From Streptococcus oralis subsp. tigurinus (GTDB taxonomy: Bacteria; Bacillota; Bacilli; Lactobacillales; Streptococcaceae): a stretch of 64,000 nucleotides of DNA. The notes under the pieces are model-generated. The model had not been told where the DNA came from, ran no database searches, and worked only from the letters and a program-made list of their open reading frames with translations. A program made the translations under genes and the position numbers. Location: positions 1,550,001 through 1,614,000 of the forward strand of contig NZ_AP018338.1 in NCBI RefSeq assembly GCF_002356415.1, given 5' to 3'. Positions 29,643 through 39,005 of this stretch are shown here, piece after piece (the stretch's first letter is position 1; every line of letters begins with the position of its first letter).

Positions 29643-31274
29643 ATGTCCATTAATTGGCAGGAAATTTTATTTCACTTTTTAGGTGGTCTGGGGCTATTCT
29701 TATATAGTATCAAGACCATGGGAGACGGTTTGCAACAAGCTGCTGGAGATCGCCTTCGTTTTTACATTGACAAATATACCAGCAATCCCTTCTTCGGTGT
29801 GCTGGTTGGTATCGGTATGACGGCGCTGATTCAATCAAGTTCTGGTGTTACTGTCATTACAGTGGGACTAGTCAGTGCGGGACTTTTGACCTTGCGTCAG
29901 GCTATCGGTATTGTCATGGGTGCCAATATTGGAACCACCGTTACATCCTTTATCATCGGTTTTAAGCTAGGAGATTATGCCTTACCTATGCTCTTTATCG
30001 GAGCTGTTTGTCTTTTCTTCACCAAGAATCGCTCCATCAATAACATCGGACGGATTATCTTTGGTGTGGGTGGTATCTTCTTCGCCCTCAATCTTATGAG
30101 CGGTGCAATGGAGCCCCTAAAAGACCTGCAAGTCTTTAGAGACTACATGGTTGAACTAAGTAAGAGTCCTATTCTAGGTGTCTTTGTCGGAACTGGACTG
30201 ACCCTACTCATTCAAGCTTCATCCGCAACTATCGGTATCTTACAGAACCTGTACGCAAGTGGTTTGATTGACCTACAAGGTGCCCTACCGGTCTTGTTTG
30301 GTGATAATATCGGAACGACCATTACAGCCATCATTGCTTCTCTTGGAGCCAATATCGCTGCCAAACGTGTTGCCGGTGCCCATGTCGTCTTTAACGTGAT
30401 TGGTACGGTCATCTGTATTGTCTTTCTTGTACCTTTCACTGGCTTGATTCAATGGTTTGAATCTACTCTCAATCTAGCTCCAGAAATGACCATTGCCTTT
30501 GCCCACGGAACCTTTAATATTACAAATACCATTATCCAGTTCCCATTCATTGGTGCCTTGGCTTACATTGTGACCAAGCTCATTCCTGGTGAAGATGAGG
30601 TTGTCAAATACGAAGCTCTCTACTTGGATGAACAACTCATCAAGCAGGCTCCTTCTATCGCTCTAGGAAATGCCAAAAAAGAACTGCTTCACTTGGGGAA
30701 CTATGCTGCAAAAGCTTTTGACCTTTCCTACGACTACATCATAAATCTAGATGAAAAACTAGCGGAAAAAGGCCACAAGACTGAAGAAGCCATTAACACA
30801 ATTGACGAGAAACTGACTCGCTACCTGATTAGTCTTTCTAGCGAATCATTGAGCCAAAAGGAAAGTGAAATCTTAACCAATATCCTCGATTCATCTCGTG
30901 ATTTGGAACGGATTGGGGACCATGCAGAAGGCTTGCTCAACCTAACCGACTACCTCCAACGTAAGAATGTTCAATTTTCTGATGCTGCTTTAGAGGAATT
31001 AGCTGAGATTTATCAAGCAACAACTGCATTCATCAAGGATGCCCTTGATAGTGTGGAAAACAATGATATTGAAAAAGCTCAGAGTCTGATTGAACGCCAT
31101 AAAGAAATCAACAATATGGAACGCGTTCTCAGAAAGACCCACATCAAACGCCTTAACAAGGGTGAGTGTTCTACACAAGCCGGGGTCAACTTTATCGACA
31201 TCATTTCTCACTACACTCGTGTGTCTGACCATGCTATGAACCTAGCTGAAAAGGTCATCGCTGAACAAATCTAA
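29643..31274 (+). CDS. Na/Pi cotransporter family protein with PhoU domain
   Basis: 543 residues. An N-terminal membrane domain of about 8-10 segments carries the two family repeats, marked by IQSSSGVT and IQASSATI. A cytoplasmic PhoU-like helical domain follows (about 335-540), including LERIGDHAEGL and RVSDHAMNLAE. Members of the NptA/YjbB type couple sodium to phosphate movement, and the PhoU part probably regulates it. The ATG at 29643 has GGAGGA upstream; the frame is open further left to 29538 without a binding site. Confidence 0.9.
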   Translation: MSINWQEILFHFLGGLGLFLYSIKTMGDGLQQAAGDRLRFYIDKYTSNPFFGVLVGIGMTALIQSSSGVTVITVGLVSAGLLTLRQAIGIVMGANIGTTVTSFIIGFKLGDYALPMLFIGAVCLFFTKNRSINNIGRIIFGVGGIFFALNLMSGAMEPLKDLQVFRDYMVELSKSPILGVFVGTGLTLLIQASSATIGILQNLYASGLIDLQGALPVLFGDNIGTTITAIIASLGANIAAKRVAGAHVVFNVIGTVICIVFLVPFTGLIQWFESTLNLAPEMTIAFAHGTFNITNTIIQFPFIGALAYIVTKLIPGEDEVVKYEALYLDEQLIKQAPSIALGNAKKELLHLGNYAAKAFDLSYDYIINLDEKLAEKGHKTEEAINTIDEKLTRYLISLSSESLSQKESEILTNILDSSRDLERIGDHAEGLLNLTDYLQRKNVQFSDAALEELAEIYQATTAFIKDALDSVENNDIEKAQSLIERHKEINNMERVLRKTHIKRLNKGECSTQAGVNFIDIISHYTRVSDHAMNLAEKVIAEQI

Positions 31275-31281
31275 GTACCTA

Positions 31282-31310
31282 AAAGCTATCCTGAATGGGA
31301 TGGCTTTTTT
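31282..31310 (+). terminator. Terminator of the Na/Pi cotransporter gene
   Basis: Stem AAGCTATCC/GGGATGGCTT with a short loop, followed by six T residues. Confidence 0.8.
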
Positions 31311-31346
31311 CGTCTCCTCATTAAGAATTTCTTTTGGAGCATATAA

Positions 31347-31383
31347 AAAATGCTTTGATTCACAATGGAATCAAAGCATTTTA
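31347..31383 (-). terminator. Terminator overlapping the immunity-like gene stop
   Basis: Perfect 12-bp stem (ATGCTTTGATTC with GAATCAAAGCAT) and a T run read leftwards. The right arm contains the last codons and stop of the immunity-like gene. Confidence 0.8.
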
Positions 31384-31667
31384 AAGAGTTCACCAAACAT
31401 AATAGCAGAAACTGCAGTGCCCCTGTACTTGGCTTCTTCTCTTTTGATAAAACGCGCCAAGTTGATCAACTCAGGTGCTGGGTGTTTGGGATTGATGAGC
31501 AATTCACGGGTGACCAGTCCTGAGAGTCGGACTGCTAGTAATTGCTCATTTGTAGTGGGTAGTTTTTTAGCAGTCTCTAGGAGAGCAGCAACTAAATCTT
31601 CACTCAAGCCCTGACGAGCATGGTTGTAGAGATCTCTTATAAGGCTTTCTAGGTTTGGTTCTGCCAT
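31371..31667 (-). CDS. Bacteriocin immunity-like protein (EntA-Imm family)
   Basis: 98 residues, all-helical, soluble, without membrane segments. Length, charge pattern and the LARFIKREEAKYRG segment resemble the enterocin A immunity family, which protects cells from class IIa or related bacteriocins acting on the mannose PTS. No bacteriocin or export gene is nearby. It starts 20 bp after pepA with a Shine-Dalgarno (GGGAGGCGG), so it is probably co-transcribed with pepA as an orphan immunity gene. Confidence 0.7.
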   Translation of the reverse strand: MAEPNLESLIRDLYNHARQGLSEDLVAALLETAKKLPTTNEQLLAVRLSGLVTRELLINPKHPAPELINLARFIKREEAKYRGTAVSAIMFGELFKML

Positions 31668-31687
31668 CCTGACCGCCTCCCTTATGC

Positions 31688-32752
31688 TTAATAATTTTTA
31701 ATCAAATCAACCGTTGAACGATCCAATTTTTTCACCAAGGCTTGCAAGAAAGCTTGGGCTTCTAAGAAGTCATCCATCGCGTAGAGAGTTTGGTGAGAAT
31801 GGATATAACGAGCGCAAACACCGATAGTTGTTGATGGAACCCCACCATTTTTCAAATGAGCTGCGCCAGCGTCTGTTCCACCTTTTCCACAGTAGTATTG
31901 ATACTTGATGCCAGCTTCTTCAGCCGTTGTCAAAAGGAAATCCTTCATACCTGGGAGAAGCAAGTGACCTGGATCGTAGAAGCGAATCAAGGTTCCATCC
32001 CCAATCTTACCTTGGCCGCCGTAGACATCACCTGCTGGCGAACAGTCAACTGCCAGAAAAACTTCTGGGTCAAACTTAGTTGTGGAAGTATGAGCGCCAC
32101 GGAGACCAACTTCTTCTTGGACATTGGCACCAAGATAGAGTTCATTTCCGAGTTTTTGACCTGACAAGGCTTCTGCTAACTCGCTTACCATGAGGACACC
32201 ATAGCGGTTATCCCAAGCTTTTGAGATGATATTTTTTTCATTGGCTGTCAAGATAGCTGAGCTATCAGGGACAATGGTGTCACCTGGACGGATACCAAAG
32301 CTTTCTGCTTCAGCCTTGTCTGCAAACCCACCATCAAAAATGATATCTGAAATAGCTGGCATAGTTGGTCCACCTGTTCCACGTGTCAAATGTGGAGGGA
32401 CAGAACCTGAGATCACTGGAATTTCACGACCGTCACGAGTAAAGAGTTTGAAGCGTTGACTGCTGACCACCATAGGGTTCCAGCCACCGATTTCAACCAC
32501 ACGGAAGGTTCCATCTTGCTTAATTTCGCTGACCATAAAACCAACTTCGTCCATATGAGAAGCGACCAAGACGCGTGGGGCATCCGCAACTTCTGAATGC
32601 TTGATACCGAAAATACCACCTAAGCCATCTGTCACTACTTCATCCACGTGCGGTGTCAACTTTTCACGAAGATAAGTCCGGACAGGCGCTTCGTGGCCTG
32701 AGATCGCAGCAAGCTCTGTTACTTCTTTGATTTTTGAAAATAATGTTGTCAT
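31688..32752 (-). CDS. pepA: Glutamyl aminopeptidase, M42 family
   Basis: 354 residues, typical of M42 metallo-aminopeptidases (PepA). It removes N-terminal acidic residues from peptides in the cytoplasm and forms tetrahedral dodecamers in the family. Metal and catalytic motifs are visible: ASHMDEVG, WDNRYG, QEEVGLRGA, VDCSPAGD and the final H in the IHSHQT segment. GGAAC precedes the ATG. The immunity-like gene follows in the same direction. Confidence 0.95.
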   Translation of the reverse strand: MTTLFSKIKEVTELAAISGHEAPVRTYLREKLTPHVDEVVTDGLGGIFGIKHSEVADAPRVLVASHMDEVGFMVSEIKQDGTFRVVEIGGWNPMVVSSQRFKLFTRDGREIPVISGSVPPHLTRGTGGPTMPAISDIIFDGGFADKAEAESFGIRPGDTIVPDSSAILTANEKNIISKAWDNRYGVLMVSELAEALSGQKLGNELYLGANVQEEVGLRGAHTSTTKFDPEVFLAVDCSPAGDVYGGQGKIGDGTLIRFYDPGHLLLPGMKDFLLTTAEEAGIKYQYYCGKGGTDAGAAHLKNGGVPSTTIGVCARYIHSHQTLYAMDDFLEAQAFLQALVKKLDRSTVDLIKNY

Positions 32753-32791
32753 ATCAGTTCCTTCTTTCTGTCCTCCATTTTACCACTTTTT

Positions 32792-32801
32792 ATAGGAGAA
32801 G
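32792..32801 (-). promoter_or_regulatory. Extended -10 promoter for pepA region
   Basis: TGGTAAAAT read leftwards, about 30 bp upstream of the pepA ATG; the -35 is weak. Confidence 0.4.
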
Positions 32802-32910
32802 GATAGTGGGAAGGTAGATTGGTTTTTACTCAGTTTTCCAATAAAAGAGAGGGGCAGATGTTATTTCAGGAATTTTTCTTTCTTTTTACATTAAATTGTC
32901 AGAAAATTCA

Positions 32911-32965
32911 TTGACAGATTAAAGAAATCGTGTTACATTTATATCCGCAGGTATCTTTCGATACC
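32911..32965 (+). promoter_or_regulatory. piuB: Iron-uptake operon promoter with palindrome
   Basis: TTGACA (32911-32916), a 17-bp spacer ending TGT, then TACATT (32934-32939). Ten bases later lies the perfect inverted repeat GGTATCTTTCGATACC (32950-32965) at about the transcription start, before the ATG at 32989. It may be an operator or a leader hairpin. RitR is known to regulate the homologous pneumococcal operon, but I cannot say it binds here. Confidence 0.7.
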
Positions 32966-32988
32966 AAATCTACAAGAAAGGACGGGGC

Positions 32989-33948
32989 ATGAAACTCTCT
33001 CATATTTTAACAGGCTTACTTCTACTCCTGGTCTTTCTCTCCATTACCATTGGAACCAGTGATTTTTCTTGGGAAAAATTCTTTGCTTTTGACCAACAGA
33101 CCTGGCTTCTCTTTCAAGAGTCGCGTCTTCCAAGAACCATCAGTATTCTCCTTGCAGCCTCTAGTATGAGCATGGCAGGACTCCTCATGCAGACCATTAC
33201 TCAAAATCAGTTTGCTGCTCCGAGTACAGTCGGAACGACAGAAGCCGCCAAACTGGGAATGGTGTTGAGCCTCTTTGTCTTTCCGTCTGCGAGTCTGACC
33301 CAAAAGATGCTCTTTGCTTTTGGCTCATCCATTTTATTTACTCTCTTCTTCCTGGCCTTTATGACTATTTTTTCTGTAAAGGAAAGGTGGATGTTGCCCT
33401 TGATCGGGATCATCTATAGTGGGATTATCGGTTCTATCACAGAAGTTATCGCCTATCGTTTCAATCTGGTTCAGAGTATGACGGCCTGGACCCAGGGCTC
33501 CTTCTCCATGATTCAGACCCATCAGTATGAGTGGCTCTTCTTAGGCCTCATCATCCTGATAGCCGTTTGGAAATTATCCCAAACCTTCACCATCATGAAT
33601 CTAGGCAAGGAAACCAGCGAGAGTTTGGGGATTTCTTACTCCCTACTTGAAAAGCTGGCCCTCTTTCTAGTGGCGCTAACGACAAGTGTCACCATGATTA
33701 CCGTGGGTGCCTTGCCTTTTCTCGGGGTCATCGTTCCCAATCTTATCCGCAAGCGCTATGGAGATAATCTGAGTCAAACCAAACTCATGGTCGCACTGGT
33801 CGGAGCCAATCTGGTTCTGGCCTGCGACATCCTCTCTCGAGTCTTGATTCGGCCCTATGAGCTGTCTGTCAGTCTCTTACTAGGAATCATCGGCAGCCTC
33901 GTCTTTATCCTACTTCTATGGAGAGGGGGACAAAAGGATGCAGTTTAA
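32989..33948 (+). CDS. piuB: Ferric-siderophore ABC transporter permease 1 (FecCD family)
   Basis: 319 residues with about nine membrane segments, FecCD/BtuC type. The family segments TVGTTEAAKLG and the loop TVGALPFLGVIVPNLIRKRYG, which docks the ATPase, are visible. It forms the heterodimeric channel with the next gene. An AAGGA site precedes the ATG. It overlaps the next gene by 11 bp, in an operon matching the pneumococcal piuBCDA order. The gene name is by homology and position. Confidence 0.88.
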   Translation: MKLSHILTGLLLLLVFLSITIGTSDFSWEKFFAFDQQTWLLFQESRLPRTISILLAASSMSMAGLLMQTITQNQFAAPSTVGTTEAAKLGMVLSLFVFPSASLTQKMLFAFGSSILFTLFFLAFMTIFSVKERWMLPLIGIIYSGIIGSITEVIAYRFNLVQSMTAWTQGSFSMIQTHQYEWLFLGLIILIAVWKLSQTFTIMNLGKETSESLGISYSLLEKLALFLVALTTSVTMITVGALPFLGVIVPNLIRKRYGDNLSQTKLMVALVGANLVLACDILSRVLIRPYELSVSLLLGIIGSLVFILLLWRGGQKDAV

Positions 33949-34894
33949 AAGCAAACATACCAAACTCTTCTGCCTTCTCATTGTTCTGGCCGTCGGAGCT
34001 TGTCTCCTCTACTTTTGGCCCATCACTAACCTGTCTGCCTTTGCCTGGAAGCTGCGTTCCCAAAAAATCATCGTTTATCTCTTGGTAGCCATCGCGACTG
34101 GAATTTCGACCATTAGTTTTCAAACCTTGACGGAAAATCGCTTTCTGACGCCAAGTATTTTGGGAATCGAAGCCTTCTATGTCTTGCTACAAACCCTGCT
34201 ACTGATATTTGAAAGCAAATTTCTACAGCTTGGAAAGTCTCCTATCTTAGAATTTCTAGTCTTGCTTCTGCTTCAATCCCTCTTTTTTCTCGCCTTACAA
34301 AACTACTTGAAAACGCTGATGAAGCAAGACCTGGTCTTCATTCTGCTAATCTGTCTAGCACTCGGAAGTCTCTTTCGAAATATCAGTACCTTCCTCCAAG
34401 TCCTGATGGATCCAAATGAATACGATAAACTGCAAAACAGTCTCTTTGCTTCCTTTCAGCATCTCAACACTCCCATCCTAGCCATCGGTTCTCTAATCAT
34501 CCTCGCTTTGACAATCTTTTTCTTTCGAAAAGCAGTTATTCTGGATGTCTTACACCTGCAAAGAGAAACGGCTCAGATACTGGGACTCGATGTTGAAAAA
34601 GAACAGAGAGAACTCCTCTGGGCCATCGTGCTTTTGACCTCAACAGCCACTGCCTTGGTAGGGCCTATGGCCTTCTTTGGCTTTATGCTGGCCAATCTCA
34701 CTTACCTGATTGTCAAAGATTATCGACACAAGTTGCTCTTTATCGTAGCCATTCTAATTGGATTTATTAGCTTAACCTTGGGGCAAGCCCTCATCGAACG
34801 AGTCTTTGCGCTGGAAATTCGCATCAGCATGATTATTGAGAGTGTGGGTGGCTTCTTATTCTTTATCTTACTTTACAGGAGGGCACGTCGGTGA
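33938..34894 (+). CDS. piuC: Ferric-siderophore ABC transporter permease 2 (FecCD family)
   Basis: 318 residues, again about nine membrane segments. The ATPase-docking segment is diverged: GPMAFFGFMLANLTYLIVKDYRH. Start and stop overlap the neighbours (11 bp upstream, 4 bp downstream), so translation is coupled. It pairs with the first permease to form the membrane pore. Confidence 0.87.
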   Translation: MQFKSKHTKLFCLLIVLAVGACLLYFWPITNLSAFAWKLRSQKIIVYLLVAIATGISTISFQTLTENRFLTPSILGIEAFYVLLQTLLLIFESKFLQLGKSPILEFLVLLLLQSLFFLALQNYLKTLMKQDLVFILLICLALGSLFRNISTFLQVLMDPNEYDKLQNSLFASFQHLNTPILAIGSLIILALTIFFFRKAVILDVLHLQRETAQILGLDVEKEQRELLWAIVLLTSTATALVGPMAFFGFMLANLTYLIVKDYRHKLLFIVAILIGFISLTLGQALIERVFALEIRISMIIESVGGFLFFILLYRRARR

Positions 34895-35643
34895 AACTGG
34901 AAAACATTGACAAATCCATTCAAAAACAAGATATTTTGCAAGACATTTCGCTTGAAGTCAGTCCTCATAAACTGACAGCCTTCATTGGTCCAAATGGTGC
35001 TGGAAAATCAACTCTTCTCTCCATCATGAGCAGACTGACCAAGAAAGATCAGGGAATTCTTAGTATCAAAGGGCGTGAAATCGAGAGTTGGAATTCGCAA
35101 GAACTAGCCAAAGAACTGACTATCCTAAAGCAGAAGATCAATTACCAAGCCAAATTGACTGTAGAAGAACTGGTCAGCTTTGGACGTTTTCCCTACAGCC
35201 ATGGTCGACTGAAGGCAGAAGACTGGGGAAAAATCCGAGAAACTCTGGACTATCTGGAACTGACCAACTTAAAAGACCGCTACATTGATAGCCTGTCTGG
35301 TGGACAGTTGCAACGTGTCTTTATCGCTATGGTACTAGCCCAGGATACAGACTTTATCTTGCTGGACGAACCGCTTAATAATCTCGATATCAAGCAAAGC
35401 GTCAGCATGATGCAGATACTTCGGCAACTGGTGGAGGAACTAGGGAAGACCATTATCATCGTCCTCCACGATATCAACATGGCTAGCCAGTATGCGGATG
35501 AAATTGTTGCCTTTAAAGACGGTCAAGTCTTTTGCAAGGGAACGACTGCTCAAATCATGCAGGCTGACCTGCTCAGTCAACTCTATGAGATTCCCATCAC
35601 GCTGGCTGATATCAATGGCAAAAAGATCTGTATCTATAGCTAG
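34891..35643 (+). CDS. piuD: Ferric-siderophore ABC transporter ATPase
   Basis: 250 residues with all nucleotide-binding motifs intact: Walker A GPNGAGKST (about 33-41), the signature LSGGQLQR, Walker B DFILLDEP and the switch histidine in VLHDINMA. It drives import through the two permeases. The start is a GTG at 34891, preceded by CAGGAGGGCA, within the 3' end of the previous gene. Confidence 0.92.
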   Translation: MKLENIDKSIQKQDILQDISLEVSPHKLTAFIGPNGAGKSTLLSIMSRLTKKDQGILSIKGREIESWNSQELAKELTILKQKINYQAKLTVEELVSFGRFPYSHGRLKAEDWGKIRETLDYLELTNLKDRYIDSLSGGQLQRVFIAMVLAQDTDFILLDEPLNNLDIKQSVSMMQILRQLVEELGKTIIIVLHDINMASQYADEIVAFKDGQVFCKGTTAQIMQADLLSQLYEIPITLADINGKKICIYS

Positions 35644-35740
35644 CTATTCTGAACTCATGTCAGAGAACCCTCTGTCTCTTAGCTAACAAGCCTATCTAAG
35701 AGCCCCCTAAATCGTTATCATATTTTAAAAAGGAGAAATT

Positions 35741-36706
35741 ATGAAAACATCCCTTAAACTTTATCTCACTGCCCTAGCGGCTAGCTTCTTGCTCTTACTT
35801 GGTGCATGTAGTACAACTAAAACTACGAAGCAAACAGAGACAAGTAGTTCTGCTCAAACAGAAGTAACCATTAAAAGTTCACTAGATGAGGTCAAACTTT
35901 CAAAGGTTCCTGAAAAGATTGTGACCTTTGATCTCGGTGCTGCGGATACTATTCGCGCTTTAGGATTTGAAAAGAATATCGTCGGAATGCCTACAAAAAC
36001 TGTGCCGACTTACCTAAAAGATCTTGCAGGAAATGTCAACAATGTGGGTTCCATGGTTGAGCCAGACCTAGAAGCCATTGCTGCTCTTGAACCGGATTTG
36101 ATTATCGCTTCTCCACGTACCCAAAAATTCGTAGACAAGTTCAAAGAAATCGCTCCAACAGTCCTCTTCCAAGCAAGCAAGGACGACTACTGGACTTCAA
36201 CCAAGGCTAACATCGAATCTCTAGCAAGCGCCTTTGGCGAAACTGGTACACAGAAAGCTAAAGAAGAATTAGCTAACCTAGATAAGAGCATCCAAGAAGT
36301 CGCTACTAAAAACGAAAGTTCTGACAAAAAAGCCCTTGTTATCCTCCTCAATGAAGGAAAAATGGCTGCCTTTGGTGCTCAATCTCGTTTCTCTTTCTTG
36401 TATCAAACCTTGAAATTCAAGCCAACTGACACCAAATTTGAAGATTCTCGCCATGGCCAGGAAGTCAGCTTTGAAAGTGTCAAAGAAATCAATCCTGACA
36501 TCCTCTTTGTCATCAACCGTACCCTTGCCATCGGTGGGGACAACTCTAGCAACGATGGCGTCCTAGAAAATGCCCTCATCGCTGAAACTCCTGCCACTAA
36601 AAATGGTAAAATTATCCAACTAACACCAGACCTCTGGTATCTAAGCGGTGGCGGGCTTGAATCAACTAAACTCATGATTGAAGACGCACAAAAAGCTTTG
36701 AAATAA
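35741..36706 (+). CDS. piuA: Ferric-siderophore-binding lipoprotein
   Basis: 321 residues. The lipoprotein signal peptide has the lipobox LLGAC (Cys at about 23) and a Ser/Thr/Lys linker. A class III periplasmic-binding fold follows, with a single helical hinge. The extracellular lipoprotein captures the iron complex for the permease-ATPase. It follows the ATPase gene by 97 bp with its own AAGGAG Shine-Dalgarno. The pneumococcal homologue PiuA binds catechol-type ferric siderophores; the same ligand is likely here but not shown. Confidence 0.9.
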   Translation: MKTSLKLYLTALAASFLLLLGACSTTKTTKQTETSSSAQTEVTIKSSLDEVKLSKVPEKIVTFDLGAADTIRALGFEKNIVGMPTKTVPTYLKDLAGNVNNVGSMVEPDLEAIAALEPDLIIASPRTQKFVDKFKEIAPTVLFQASKDDYWTSTKANIESLASAFGETGTQKAKEELANLDKSIQEVATKNESSDKKALVILLNEGKMAAFGAQSRFSFLYQTLKFKPTDTKFEDSRHGQEVSFESVKEINPDILFVINRTLAIGGDNSSNDGVLENALIAETPATKNGKIIQLTPDLWYLSGGGLESTKLMIEDAQKALK

Positions 36707-36713
36707 GCAAGAA

Positions 36714-36745
36714 AACCCAACATCACCTGATGTTGGGTTATTTTT
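36714..36745. terminator. Terminator between piuA and yidD
   Basis: Perfect 12-bp stem AACCCAACATCA/TGATGTTGGGTT with a 2-base loop and an 8-T run on the plus strand; it overlaps the yidD stop and can serve both converging genes. Confidence 0.85.
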
Positions 36746-36980
36746 TTTCTTGATTACGTTTGAGGGAAAAGTGGTCTGGGACAGGATCTTTTCCTATTGG
36801 CGACCAGGGGTGGCAACGTAAAATCCGAGCCAGGCCCATCAGAACACCCTTGAAGCCATGTTTTTCAATAGCCTGAATCATGTAGTTGGAACAAGTCGGC
36901 TCAAAGCGACAAGAGGGTGGAAAGGCCGGTGAGATAAAACGTTGGTAAAAGCGTACTGGCGCTATTAAGATTCGTTTCAT
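36738..36980 (-). CDS. yidD: Membrane protein insertion efficiency factor YidD
   Basis: 80 residues with the YidD core [17 protein letters not shown] and conserved cysteines. It assists YidC/SecYEG insertion of membrane proteins at the inner face of the membrane. Its ATG overlaps the rluB stop by one base, so it is translationally coupled at the end of the murI-to-yidD operon. Confidence 0.93.
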   Translation of the reverse strand: MKRILIAPVRFYQRFISPAFPPSCRFEPTCSNYMIQAIEKHGFKGVLMGLARILRCHPWSPIGKDPVPDHFSLKRNQEKK

Positions 36981-37702
36981 TATTTCTTGGTTACAGCCAT
37001 AGTGTGTAGTTGGCTGATTTCTTTTTTATTAAGACGACGGGATTCTCCTGGACGAAGACCTGTCAAGTCTAAGTGTCCAAAACGTGTCCGAGACAACTTA
37101 TCCACTTGAAGACCGACGGCTTCAAACATCTTTTTAACCTGATGATTACGCCCCTCATGGATAGTCAACTGCACTACTGAGCGATTTTTGACTGGATCCA
37201 CTTTGAGAATTTCGTAAACAGCTGGCTTGGTTTTCTTGCCATCAATCTCAAGACCACGAGTCAAGGGGCGGAGATTATCCTTATTGGCCACACCTTTAAC
37301 ACGCGCGACATAGACCTTGTCAATCTCATTACGGGGGTGAATCATTTCATCCGTAAAGTCCCCATCATTGGTCAAAATCAAGACACCTGATGTATCCCAG
37401 TCCAAACGTCCCACAGGATAAATGCGTTCTTTGACATTTGGCAAGAGGTCGACAACAGTCTTGCGGCCCTTGTCGTCTGTCACACTGGAAATCACTCCAC
37501 GTGGTTTATTAAGCAGATAGTAGACCTTTTCTTCGTTGTAGATGGGTTGACCTTCAACTTCGACCTTATCGCCAGTCTTGATGGTTGTTGCTAGTTCACG
37601 CACCACTTGGCCGTTGACGGTCACCAAGCCTTGCTTGATTAGCTCTTCTGCTTTTCTCCTACTGGCCACACCTGCGTGGGCAATATACTTATTGATTCTC
37701 AT
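36980..37702 (-). CDS. rluB: 23S rRNA pseudouridine synthase RluB
   Basis: 240 residues. An N-terminal S4 RNA-binding domain (about 1-60) precedes a RsuA/RluB catalytic domain. The catalytic aspartate lies in [17 protein letters not shown]. It isomerises a uridine in 23S rRNA during ribosome assembly. It overlaps scpB by 14 bp. Confidence 0.93.
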   Translation of the reverse strand: MRINKYIAHAGVASRRKAEELIKQGLVTVNGQVVRELATTIKTGDKVEVEGQPIYNEEKVYYLLNKPRGVISSVTDDKGRKTVVDLLPNVKERIYPVGRLDWDTSGVLILTNDGDFTDEMIHPRNEIDKVYVARVKGVANKDNLRPLTRGLEIDGKKTKPAVYEILKVDPVKNRSVVQLTIHEGRNHQVKKMFEAVGLQVDKLSRTRFGHLDLTGLRPGESRRLNKKEISQLHTMAVTKK

Positions 37703-38258
37703 CTTCTTCTATCCTTTCACCAAATAATTGGCTTTCTTGGGCTTGAATCTCAAGCTCATCAATCACTGGCAGTTCTTCCAAATGGTTAATTCCCATGTAA
37801 TCTAGGAAATAATCCGTAGTCACATAGAGATTAGGGCGGCCCAACACTTCTTTTTTCCCGTCTTCTCGTATCAAGTCAAAGGCCTGCAACTTTGCTAAGG
37901 CCCCACTCGAGTTGACCCCACGGATAGCATCAATTTCTATCCGAGTAATGGGCTGCTTGTAGGCAATGATGGACAAGGTCTCAAGGGCAGCCCGAGATAA
38001 ACTCTGGTTGATGGGAGCTTTGGAATATTCCTTCAAAATCGCTGCAAATTGAGGTTTGGTCACCAATCTGTATGCACCACCTGTCTCGATCAGGGACAAG
38101 CTCGAATCTTGGTCTTTTTCATATTTCTGGGCTAATTTTTCTAAACTCTGCTGGATACCTGTCGGGGGAAGCGATAGGAGTTCAGCCAACTGACGGACTC
38201 GAATCCCATCTTCACCTGCTACAAACAAGAGCGCTTCTATTTCTGCTAAAGTACTCAT
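37689..38258 (-). CDS. scpB: Condensin accessory protein ScpB
   Basis: 189 residues with the two winged-helix domains of ScpB ([13 protein letters not shown] at the start, [16 protein letters not shown] in the middle). With ScpA and Smc it forms bacterial condensin for chromosome organisation and segregation. It starts 18 bp after scpA. Confidence 0.95.
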   Translation of the reverse strand: MSTLAEIEALLFVAGEDGIRVRQLAELLSLPPTGIQQSLEKLAQKYEKDQDSSLSLIETGGAYRLVTKPQFAAILKEYSKAPINQSLSRAALETLSIIAYKQPITRIEIDAIRGVNSSGALAKLQAFDLIREDGKKEVLGRPNLYVTTDYFLDYMGINHLEELPVIDELEIQAQESQLFGERIEEDENQ

Positions 38259-38276
38259 CTTTCCTCTCTATCAAGT

Positions 38277-39005
38277 CTAGCTTTGTGCCTCTTGACTTTC
38301 TTCCTTCTTTTCCATGAGATAGATATCTCCGAAACTCTCCTCTTGCACGAGGATCAGTTCCTGGGTTTTGATTAACTCTAAGGTCGCCAAAAAGAGGGTA
38401 ATAACCTCTTGGACATTCTGGGCTTCCTTGAACAAATCCTGCAAACGCAACTGGTCTCGTCCTATCAAGGATTCTTTTACGATAACCATCATGTCCTCAA
38501 TCTTATACTCATCCCGCAAAATGGTCGTGTGATTCTGTGCGAACTCCTCTTTTTTCTTGGCTAGGATATTTGAAAAAGCCAAAAAGAGGTCAATGGTCGT
38601 CCTGTCATGCACAAGCTCCGCATCCTCGTAAATCAACTCTGTTGGCGCTTTGGAATAGTACTGGGCCCGATCTTGGTGCTTAGCCTCCAAGTGCTCACCC
38701 AAGAGCTTGAACTTGCGGTATTCTTCGATTTGAGAGAGAAGATCCTGCTCCAGGTCATCCTCCAAGTCTGTCACTTCAGCTACCTTTGGCAAGAGCTTGC
38801 GACTCTTGATCAGCATCAGCTGACTGGCCATAACCATATACTCGCCCGTTACTTCCAGACGCATGGCCTGCAGAGTTGAGACATAGGCTAGATACTGTTC
38901 GATAACTTCCGTAATGGGCACATCGTAAATATCCATCTGGTACTTAGAAACCAAGTGCAAGAGCAGGTCCAGGGGCCCTTCAAAATCTTTTAATTTAATA
39001 TCCAT
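38277..39005 (-). CDS. scpA: Condensin kleisin ScpA
   Basis: 242 residues. The N-terminal [24 protein letters not shown] is the ScpA hallmark that contacts the Smc neck; the C-terminal winged helix binds the Smc head. Its start overlaps the last base of the XerD-like gene. Confidence 0.95.
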   Translation of the reverse strand: MDIKLKDFEGPLDLLLHLVSKYQMDIYDVPITEVIEQYLAYVSTLQAMRLEVTGEYMVMASQLMLIKSRKLLPKVAEVTDLEDDLEQDLLSQIEEYRKFKLLGEHLEAKHQDRAQYYSKAPTELIYEDAELVHDRTTIDLFLAFSNILAKKKEEFAQNHTTILRDEYKIEDMMVIVKESLIGRDQLRLQDLFKEAQNVQEVITLFLATLELIKTQELILVQEESFGDIYLMEKKEESQEAQS

